A DNA stretch of 5,492 nt from Candidatus Poribacteria bacterium. Its GTDB lineage: Bacteria > Poribacteria > WGA-4E > PCPOR2b. Shown here piece by piece: positions 1-5,492 of the stretch (positions are counted from its first letter, which is position 1; each line of letters opens with the position of its first letter). Location: the NCBI GenBank assembly GCA_027296925.1, contig JAPUIP010000786.1, positions 1-5,492 of the forward strand, in the 5' to 3' direction. The translations under genes and the position numbers were made by a program. Below the pieces are notes generated by a model. The model was not told where the DNA came from. It ran no database searches and was given only the letters and a program-made list of their open reading frames with translations.

Positions 1-54
1 GCTAAAATGTTGAACTCAATTTTTAAGGAAATGGCTGATAATACAGAGAAATAG
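1..54 (+). CDS. Possible C-terminal tail of a convergent gene (partial)
   Basis: One plus-strand frame is open from the window edge to a TAG at 52-54 and encodes AKMLNSIFKEMADNTEK. This reads like the charged, helical end of a real protein, and its position is sensible for a gene convergent with the DISARM operon, followed by hairpins. Seventeen codons are too few to identify a family, and a minus-strand frame is also open across the same bases, so this could be chance. No function is proposed. Confidence 0.3.
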   Translation, partial: AKMLNSIFKEMADNTEK

Positions 55-112
55 GGGAAGTGAAGCCGAAAGGAAGGAGGTCGTCGAAAACACAGGTGAT
101 ACTTTTGGTAGC

Positions 113-135
113 AAACCACAGAGCTGGTGTGGTTT
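113..135. repeat. Second hairpin, 8-bp stem and 7-base loop
   Basis: AAACCACA (113-120) pairs exactly with TGTGGTTT (128-135) around a GAGCTGG loop. On the plus strand the stem runs into TTGTTG, a weak T-rich tail, so it could help end a convergent plus-strand transcript. It is short and sits nine bases from the larger inverted repeat; the pair may act together. Confidence 0.3.
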
Positions 136-144
136 TGTTGAAAG

Positions 145-178
145 CCAGATTAACAAAATAGCAATTTTGTTAATCTGG
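145..178. terminator. Perfect 15-bp inverted repeat, candidate terminator of the DISARM operon
   Basis: The arm CCAGATTAACAAAAT (145-159) is exactly complementary to ATTTTGTTAATCTGG (164-178), with the loop AGCA between them. It starts 75 bases downstream of the drmMII stop, in the gap before the possible convergent gene. The stem is AT-rich and no long T-run follows on either strand, so it is not a textbook intrinsic terminator. It could instead protect the 3' end of the mRNA or be a copy of a dispersed palindromic repeat. Confidence 0.45.
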
Positions 179-253
179 TATGTTAATTATACAATCTAGC
201 GGTGGGAAATGGAAGGGAAAACACGGGAAGTCACAATGTCATTTTCATCGAGA

Positions 254-1279
254 TTATTCATGCCGCCCATGGTCGTGCATAAATGCGAGAATCGAGCGAG
301 CCAAAGCAGCTGACAAAGGCGGTGGGACAGCATCTGAAACCAGTGTCACTTGTTCACTTAGACTACCGATTAACCGGTATCCCGCCTTTCCGGGCGGGAA
401 TCCTTGTATCCGCATCGCTTCGTAAATGCTTAGGCGACGATGTCCCTTGGGATGGACATGAATCTCGTTATGCCCATAAGCAACCGTATAGCTTGGTTTA
501 TTCCACGACAACCTACGGAATGATCTGGTGGATGGTTTCAAATTGCGTGGAGGTGGATTTCTGAATTTTTCGGAAACTGGTCGCATTGTCCAGTGATTCG
601 GATGTTCAGGGAATTCATCAGGATTCAAGTTCCGTGAATAGAATTGGGGTTCGTCTAACTCGCCGATCGCATCTTGAACAGTGAGACCACAAACATTGCC
701 GACCGGGAATTGATACGTCCCTGTCGGGTATAAATCTTCATTCCAACCAATCAGGAAGACTCGTTTTCGATACTGGGGTACCCCGAATTCGTAGGCATCC
801 AAAACATCTTTAAATACGCGAAACCCGGCTTTTTCAAACCGTGTCACAAGTTGCTCAAAATCATCACGGTGAGCGGGTCCGGTTAACCCTTTGACATTTT
901 CAAAGATGAAGAAATCTAACTCGTAGGCCTCGTTTAATCGTTTTAGGATATTGGCATAGTTGCTAGGCAACGCACGTCTCGGATCATCTTTTTGGCGTGG
1001 TGTTGTGTTTCCGTTCGAAAAATATTGGCAGGGTGGCCCACCGACAACGCCACATGGTTGGTTGGTCAATTCTAATTCAGCTATCTCGCGGATAATGTTG
1101 TCACCCGTAAGCCAGGACAAGTCGGCTTCACGGGCAATCTCATCACTTCGATTGTGATTGTAAGTTTCTACCGCTGCGGGCTTTTTATCGTAAGCAACAA
1201 TCGGCTGGAACCCGTTTTGTTCAAATCCCAAATCAAGCCCGCCAGCGCCAGAAAACAAACTGATTATAGGTATTTTCAT
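254..1279 (-). CDS. drmMII: DNA (cytosine-5-)-methyltransferase, DISARM DrmMII type
   Basis: A complete 341-residue C5-cytosine methyltransferase that transfers a methyl group from S-adenosylmethionine to cytosine. In DISARM it modifies host DNA so that self is tolerated. Conserved motifs appear in order: motif I FSGAGGLDLGF (9-19, AdoMet binding), motif IV GGPPCQ with catalytic Cys84, motif VI ENV (127-129), motif VIII QYRKR (169-173), motif IX RRLSIYEAMRIQGFP (281-295) and motif X GSLSEQ...VSDAVPP (305-320). Motif X has Asp316 where many relatives have Asn. The target-recognition region lies between motifs VIII and IX and is only about 100 residues, so a short recognition site is likely, but the target cannot be read from sequence. 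The start has a GGAAGA site six bases upstream and overlaps the drmB stop, which implies coupled translation. No endonuclease gene lies beside it, which argues against an ordinary type II restriction-modification pair. By eye it is more AT-rich than drmA and drmB. Confidence 0.92.
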   Translation of the reverse strand: MKIPIISLFSGAGGLDLGFEQNGFQPIVAYDKKPAAVETYNHNRSDEIAREADLSWLTGDNIIREIAELELTNQPCGVVGGPPCQYFSNGNTTPRQKDDPRRALPSNYANILKRLNEAYELDFFIFENVKGLTGPAHRDDFEQLVTRFEKAGFRVFKDVLDAYEFGVPQYRKRVFLIGWNEDLYPTGTYQFPVGNVCGLTVQDAIGELDEPQFYSRNLNPDEFPEHPNHWTMRPVSEKFRNPPPRNLKPSTRSFRRLSWNKPSYTVAYGHNEIHVHPKGHRRLSIYEAMRIQGFPPGKAGYRLIGSLSEQVTLVSDAVPPPLSAALARSILAFMHDHGRHE

Positions 1280-3183
1280 CTGTGGTCTTCCAGTGTGAAA
1301 TAACCAAGGGTACGGTTACGAATATCACCGATAACAACTGCCCTGTCCAAAAAACGGTTCAACTCTTCGCAGGCGGTTTCAGGCACCAAGGCACAATTGT
1401 GACAGGCAGCGAGGTTCAAAGAATCTGGTCCTTGACCACCGCTTGCACCGATTTCCATGCAAACCGGATCTGCAGAACACCACTGCGCTCCCTCTAGAGC
1501 ACGACGGATAACATGTTCGAGGTAGCCCGGCTTTCCCATGCGCACTAAACCGCCCATTGTTCCTTCAGAATCGCCTGCTGCCGTGTAGATAAGAACACCC
1601 GCCATCGGTGACTGATTATCTCCGGACACGTAGAGACGCTCGCGTAGTGCCGCTGAACTGTACCCGCACTCAAAGGTGAGTTGGTTGATTAGCAGGTGGG
1701 CAAACGTGTGAAGGAGGAGAAAACGCGACCCAACGGGCCGGGGGCGCAAATACCCGTCTCGCTGGCGATTCCGATAGCGTTCAACTAAACGAAAGACTCT
1801 CGATTGGACGTCATCACGACTTTCCCACTCTTCCAATCGAGAAGCGTCCAGTTCAAGGAAAATCCCTTCTCCGTAAACGACATAGGCGGGTAGCCATAAT
1901 GGCCCTCCCTCTTCGGGTGGATGCCGCCACAGCAGCGCTTTTCGATCTTCAAGTGTCTGCTCATTCTCAGGCAAAACACGAGTGAAACCCGCCAACGCCC
2001 GTGTTTCCCGGAGTTTGTTCACAAACATGATTCGCGAGAAGTATTGGACGATCTCTGGTTCATATTGGCTCAAATCTGCCGCACGAATCTGAAGCAGTTT
2101 CTCATCATGTGGCTCCCGTAGCACGTGGTATTCCGCCTGCCTGAAGGCTTCATCCGAGTCATCATCTGTATCGGCTTCGCCGACGCTCTCTTCAGTAGCT
2201 TTGCCGGATAGGACCCTGTGAAGTGCCGCCGCGATTTCCTCGTCGGTAAAGGGCTGCAAAAGCTGACTGTGTTGCCCGCGAAGAAGCTGAGGTGTGATTT
2301 GCATGCCCGCGTTGGATAATAGTTCGACCAAGGTCGAAAGGGGTGGTTCTTCCAGCCTCGAGATTAATTCCGAAGGGGCTAAACTATCACCCCGTGGCAG
2401 ATAGATCGCGCTCCGTACATCTGCAAAGTAAACATTGGATGCACTCCTCAATGAGCCACGTAAAGGTCGATCACAGGGTTCTCCTTCGTCAGTGCCGAGC
2501 CAAGGTCGCTTTCCTTGACAGAGAAATGGAATCTTGTCATCGGTCAAATTGTTGCTCAGAAAGGTGGTCCCATCCGGGTTAGCGCGGGTAATCGAAGCGA
2601 GCGTACGTTCCTTCTCACATTCGCATTTGACCTTCTGCGCTCCAAGGGAAGCGCCACCGGTGGCGATAAGAGACATCTGCTGATGACAATTCGGCTTTGC
2701 CGAACGGTGAACCCATTCTCGCCACGGAAAATCCTGTATGTGCCCATAGTCACACATCGCGATAAACGGCACCTGTACCAAAAACCGCTTCTTCTCTTTT
2801 TTCTCGCACGCTTTACATTTAACCCGCCCACGCAGGGAAAGGGGTTGTTCGTAAAGACGATGGCACGTCCTGCAGAAATGCCACCGCGGAAAACGGAGAA
2901 ATGGAACGGTGATAAGACAGTTCGGTATATTTTTCCTGCGTTGAGGCACTCTAAAATCCGGAGGCTGGCGAAAGTGATCGACTTTTAGTAACTGCTGAAG
3001 CCGCCACTCTTTGACGATGAATTCGTCGGGGTCTATCAATCGGCTATCGTCTTCCCTGTATTCGCTCTCGAACCAGTGATCGAGCCCACCTGAAATGAGC
3101 GAGGTCCCATCCCTGACAACGACCATCGCGCCAACCCCGAATGGGGTAATCAACTGGGCACGGCGAATTGGACCTTTAGGCAT
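1276..3183 (-). CDS. drmB: DISARM protein DrmB (DUF1998 domain)
   Basis: A complete 635-residue protein and partner of DrmA in the DISARM core complex; it has no known catalytic activity of its own. The start is supported by the family-like N-terminus (IRRAQLITPFGVGAMV, residues 6-21) and a GGGGAG site seven bases upstream of the ATG. Zinc-ligand candidates follow in order: C104/C107 and C123/C126, then CDYGH at 144-148, C187/C189, and C222 with C237 just before the ASNVYF segment (248-253). A very acidic stretch (336-346) looks like a flexible linker. The DUF1998 region spans about 484-605, with LLLHTFAHLLINQL at 489-502, a GTMGG loop near 541-545, and a final cysteine set C569, C575, C594, C597, C605. 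No signal peptide or membrane segment is visible, so it should be cytosolic. The stop codon overlaps the drmMII start. There is no frameshift or missing motif, so the gene looks functional. Confidence 0.94.
   Translation of the reverse strand: MPKGPIRRAQLITPFGVGAMVVVRDGTSLISGGLDHWFESEYREDDSRLIDPDEFIVKEWRLQQLLKVDHFRQPPDFRVPQRRKNIPNCLITVPFLRFPRWHFCRTCHRLYEQPLSLRGRVKCKACEKKEKKRFLVQVPFIAMCDYGHIQDFPWREWVHRSAKPNCHQQMSLIATGGASLGAQKVKCECEKERTLASITRANPDGTTFLSNNLTDDKIPFLCQGKRPWLGTDEGEPCDRPLRGSLRSASNVYFADVRSAIYLPRGDSLAPSELISRLEEPPLSTLVELLSNAGMQITPQLLRGQHSQLLQPFTDEEIAAALHRVLSGKATEESVGEADTDDDSDEAFRQAEYHVLREPHDEKLLQIRAADLSQYEPEIVQYFSRIMFVNKLRETRALAGFTRVLPENEQTLEDRKALLWRHPPEEGGPLWLPAYVVYGEGIFLELDASRLEEWESRDDVQSRVFRLVERYRNRQRDGYLRPRPVGSRFLLLHTFAHLLINQLTFECGYSSAALRERLYVSGDNQSPMAGVLIYTAAGDSEGTMGGLVRMGKPGYLEHVIRRALEGAQWCSADPVCMEIGASGGQGPDSLNLAACHNCALVPETACEELNRFLDRAVVIGDIRNRTLGYFTLEDHR
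1286..1291 (-). promoter_or_regulatory. Ribosome binding site of drmMII inside the drmB 3' end
   Basis: GGAAGA on the minus strand lies six bases upstream of the drmMII ATG (1277-1279) and within the last codons of drmB. With the ATGA overlap it supports this start and suggests reinitiation by ribosomes finishing drmB. Confidence 0.6.
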
Positions 3184-3190
3184 GAGTTTT

Positions 3191-3196
3191 CTCCCC
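3191..3196 (-). promoter_or_regulatory. Ribosome binding site of drmB
   Basis: On the minus strand the sequence reads AAAGGGGAG followed by seven bases and the drmB ATG (3181-3183). This is a strong Shine-Dalgarno match at normal spacing inside the 23-base drmA-drmB gap, and it fixes the drmB start. Confidence 0.75.
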
Positions 3197-3206
3197 TTTG
3201 TTGCGC

Positions 3207-5492
3207 TTAATTCTCATCTGTATCGTCCAAATATAACTGGGTAATCTCTGCTTGGCATTCCGCATCCACATTCCGCATGGACAGAGGCGTCGCCCAAGAA
3301 ATTGCCGACCACGCATGACTCGCATACTTCCCCGCCTCTCGAAGTAACGGCAGATCGCCGTCCTGCGGCACGCCACTCCAAAGGGTTCGCTCCCAACGCC
3401 GCCACTCATCAGCACGTTCCTGAAAGACTCGGTTGAAGTTTTCTCGCTCTTCCAAATCGACAACTTCCACGCGCGGGAGAAGAATTTTTTGCAACTCCTC
3501 AACCAGATGAGCCGGATATGGATAGGGACTCCCCGCGACCGACTCGTCCCCCGCCTGCCGGGCATAGCCAACCATGACGGCATGTAAAGCCCTGTCAAGT
3601 GCAGGAGGAGAGAAAGGCGTCACGCTCGTTGGTTCGACCTGAGCGTAGAGGCGTTCGTGATAGCTGCGGAACTTCTCGAAGTGTGAGCGGTCACGCGGCT
3701 TGTAGGGCGTGTAGATTGTCACGACGAGCCCGGGGCGTTCCCACCAACGGCGACCCAACCCCCCTGTTACGTGGATATACGGAGAGGTCGTTTTGGGCTG
3801 TACAACCACCCCCCTTAGCGAGAGGCGATCTATATCAATTCCGACCTCAATGATGTTGGAGGCAAGGCACACATCGACGGGATGGTCTGCACTCGTACAA
3901 CTGATTTCAAGGGCAGAGATTGCCTGCGGGACCTTCTCACTCGACAGCCGTCCGGTCAGTTCCAAGATATTCCAAATACTGCGCAGGTCTGAAAATTCCA
4001 CACCTGTCCGGTTTTTCAGCACCCAGAAATAGTCAGGGATGTCGGATTGTAAGAGAGAAAGGGTTGTCCCCAACTCTCGCAGGCTGTTGAAAAAGAGCAT
4101 CAACGTCCACCACGGATCGCGTTCATCCTTAGATAGCGGAAAAGAGGCTTGGAGGAGTGAGGTGAATGTGCGTACCTGTGCCGTTTGCATTGAACCCAGT
4201 CCCGACGCATGCACCCCGGCGTAGATCCGACCGGGCATCAGCGTTCCATCAGGGTAGCGGGCGTAGCGGGCGAAAAATGAATCCCCTGCTTCCAGTCCGG
4301 GCGGTGGGAACAGTGCCACGTCATCGCGGGCATAGAGGCACTTAATCTGGTCGGCGTAACGCCGGATAGTCGCTGTTGAACTGACAATCTTGGGCAGAAC
4401 CGATTCTGATCGGCGTCGATCGGTACAGAGCTCTTCAACGACGCTCTCGTACAGTCCAACCATTGACCCCAGTGGACCGGAAATCAGGTGTAACTCATCT
4501 TGGATAATCAACCCCGGCGGTGAACAATGCCGCGCACCATCCGGTTGAATGCCGAACAGTGCCCGTGCTTCCGGTTTCCACGCCAGCATCGCAAATTTAT
4601 CGACCGTGCCAACGACCAGCGATGGACACCTTTCGTAAATGTCCTCATCAATCACGTAGATTGGCAGGTGTTCGCCAGAGAATTCGCACTCGTGATCTGG
4701 GCACCGAAAAATGACCGTATTTCCCCGCCGCTCGTAACCTAAAACTCTCGGCACACTCTTGGACAGCTTCTTCTTGCCATACGTCACCGGACCCATTTCT
4801 GCCCTACACCAAGGACAGCGGCTCAAGATGAACGAATTCTCTGCAAACTTATGTCCTTTCTGTAGCTTTCTTAGATCGCTGAGTGCTTGTTGACGAGTGT
4901 TCGGCGTCGTTGCACCACCAAGCCAAATCCCTATTGAAAATTCCGCTTTGCCCAGTTCATTCGTGTTCTTTCGACGAAGGTGCTCCATCGCGCAAAGCAG
5001 GCTGGAAGCTCGCTGAAACTGTTGCGCGGTGAGCAGGCGCAGCGTATACCGCATCAGCACATGGACGCCCACATCGCTCGGATCTTTTATCCGACGCATG
5101 AACGTCGCGTAGGCGGCGAGTCCCAAGTAGGCTTCTGTTTTTCCGCCGCCGGTCGGAAACCAAATCAGCTCGACCGTCCGTCGGTCCGGTGCATGTTCAT
5201 CGACGGCCGATCGAACTGTCATCAGCAGGAACGCGATTTGGAACGGACGCCACGTCCCCCGACCCTCTGGTGGATTTAACGGGTCCGGATCGGTGTAGCC
5301 TTCCGAGAAGGAAATCCGTTTTGTCTTTGAATCGAATTCTGCTTTGCGCGGCTCACGTCGGCTACGGATTTGCTGGAGAAGGATGGCGTAGTTTGCAAGT
5401 TGGAACGCTTGCAGCGCCTTGGCATCCTGTTTTAAATAATCGAGTCCCTGCCTCATTCGCTTCGCACAACGGGCACATTCATCGAGATGACG
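3207..5492 (-). CDS. drmA: DISARM helicase DrmA, C-terminal 761 residues (5' end beyond window)
   Basis: SF2-type ATP-dependent helicase/translocase of the DISARM core; with DrmB it is expected to engage invading phage DNA in the cytoplasm. Counting from the Met at 5454-5456, motif I (PTGGGKT) is at residues 101-107, a motif Ia-like stretch (RYTLRLLTAQQ) at 136-146, the DEAH-like box as DELH at 320-323, motif III (SSTATI) at 359-364, and motif V (ASNIIEVGIDIDRL) at 532-545 followed by QPKTTSPYI. Between motifs Ia and II, cysteines 214/217 (CPWC) and 252/257 look like a zinc knuckle. The C-terminal part has the family-like run TSVTPFSPPALDRALH (610-625). The frame stays open for 12 more codons upstream of that Met to the window edge, and the segment with AFQLANYAILLQQ resembles internal DrmA sequence, so this is not the true start. 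Full-length DrmA is generally 1000 residues or more, so an N-terminal part is missing. Motif VI is unusual (HVTGGLGRR, 562-570). The stop lies 23 bases before drmB. Family assignment is strong from motifs and gene order. Confidence 0.93.
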   Translation of the reverse strand, partial: RHLDECARCAKRMRQGLDYLKQDAKALQAFQLANYAILLQQIRSRREPRKAEFDSKTKRISFSEGYTDPDPLNPPEGRGTWRPFQIAFLLMTVRSAVDEHAPDRRTVELIWFPTGGGKTEAYLGLAAYATFMRRIKDPSDVGVHVLMRYTLRLLTAQQFQRASSLLCAMEHLRRKNTNELGKAEFSIGIWLGGATTPNTRQQALSDLRKLQKGHKFAENSFILSRCPWCRAEMGPVTYGKKKLSKSVPRVLGYERRGNTVIFRCPDHECEFSGEHLPIYVIDEDIYERCPSLVVGTVDKFAMLAWKPEARALFGIQPDGARHCSPPGLIIQDELHLISGPLGSMVGLYESVVEELCTDRRRSESVLPKIVSSTATIRRYADQIKCLYARDDVALFPPPGLEAGDSFFARYARYPDGTLMPGRIYAGVHASGLGSMQTAQVRTFTSLLQASFPLSKDERDPWWTLMLFFNSLRELGTTLSLLQSDIPDYFWVLKNRTGVEFSDLRSIWNILELTGRLSSEKVPQAISALEISCTSADHPVDVCLASNIIEVGIDIDRLSLRGVVVQPKTTSPYIHVTGGLGRRWWERPGLVVTIYTPYKPRDRSHFEKFRSYHERLYAQVEPTSVTPFSPPALDRALHAVMVGYARQAGDESVAGSPYPYPAHLVEELQKILLPRVEVVDLEERENFNRVFQERADEWRRWERTLWSGVPQDGDLPLLREAGKYASHAWSAISWATPLSMRNVDAECQAEITQLYLDDTDEN

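Noticed and set aside
96..161. Small GTG-started frame after an AGGAGG at 75-80
   Set aside because: Spacing to the GTG is 15 bases, the product is only 21 residues, and it runs into the inverted repeat.
180..564. Plus-strand open frames over the drmMII 3' end
   Set aside because: They are antisense to the conserved motifs IX and X of the methyltransferase and encode low-complexity or unfamiliar sequence.
254..1279. Methyltransferase as part of a type II restriction-modification system
   Set aside because: No endonuclease-like gene adjoins it, and the ATGA overlap with drmB places it in the DISARM operon.
2515..2988. 157-codon plus-strand open frame
   Set aside because: It lies wholly antisense to drmB, has no recognisable domain, and drmB motifs are intact across it.
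3176..3598. 140-codon minus-strand frame overlapping the drmA 3' end
   Set aside because: It overlaps drmA in another frame and its product is rich in Arg, Trp and Met with no family resemblance; drmA coding is clear.
3747..3779. Frameshift in drmA at the six-G run
   Set aside because: Recognisable DrmA sequence continues in the same frame on both sides (QPKTTSPYI before, RPGLVVTIYTP after), so any change is local substitution rather than loss of frame.
5454..5456. ATG as the true start of drmA (749-residue protein)
   Set aside because: The frame remains open for 12 codons to the window edge, the preceding residues look like continuing DrmA sequence, and known DrmA proteins are much longer.
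1..5492. CRISPR array, tRNA, rRNA or insertion sequence
   Set aside because: I saw no regularly spaced repeats, no tRNA- or rRNA-like segments, and no transposase motifs on either strand; nearly all of the window is explained by the three genes.

Overview
The window carries the 3' part of a DISARM anti-phage defence operon, read entirely from the minus strand. In transcription order (right to left) it holds drmA, a large SF2 helicase cut by the right edge (3207-5492); drmB, a complete DUF1998 protein (1276-3183); and a complete 5-methylcytosine DNA methyltransferase of the drmMII type (254-1279). A C5 methyltransferase next to drmAB, rather than an adenine methylase, points to a class 2 type DISARM. 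Its drmE gene, if present, would lie upstream of drmA, outside the window.

The three genes form one tight unit. There are 23 bases between drmA and drmB, with a clear Shine-Dalgarno site. drmB and drmMII overlap by the four bases ATGA. drmC, the PLD-family gene, does not lie between drmB and drmMII, and it does not follow drmMII within the 253 bases that remain. The locus is therefore either a drmC-less variant or a rearranged one.

From the family, DrmA and DrmB are expected to form the DNA-binding, ATP-driven core that acts on incoming phage DNA, while DrmMII methylates host DNA as a self-marking step. All three proteins look intact where visible. The main oddity is helicase motif VI of DrmA, which reads HVTGGLGRR where a Gln and an additional Arg would normally be expected.

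The left 253 bases are AT-rich and mostly non-coding. They contain a perfect 15-bp inverted repeat with a 4-base loop (145-178), a smaller hairpin (113-135), and possibly the last 17 codons of a convergent plus-strand gene (1-54). The hairpins are the best candidates for the end of the operon transcript.

The host cannot be named. Base composition is intermediate, the start sites have ordinary bacterial Shine-Dalgarno sequences, and there is no taxonomic marker gene. An environmental bacterium with a chromosomal defence island is the simplest reading.
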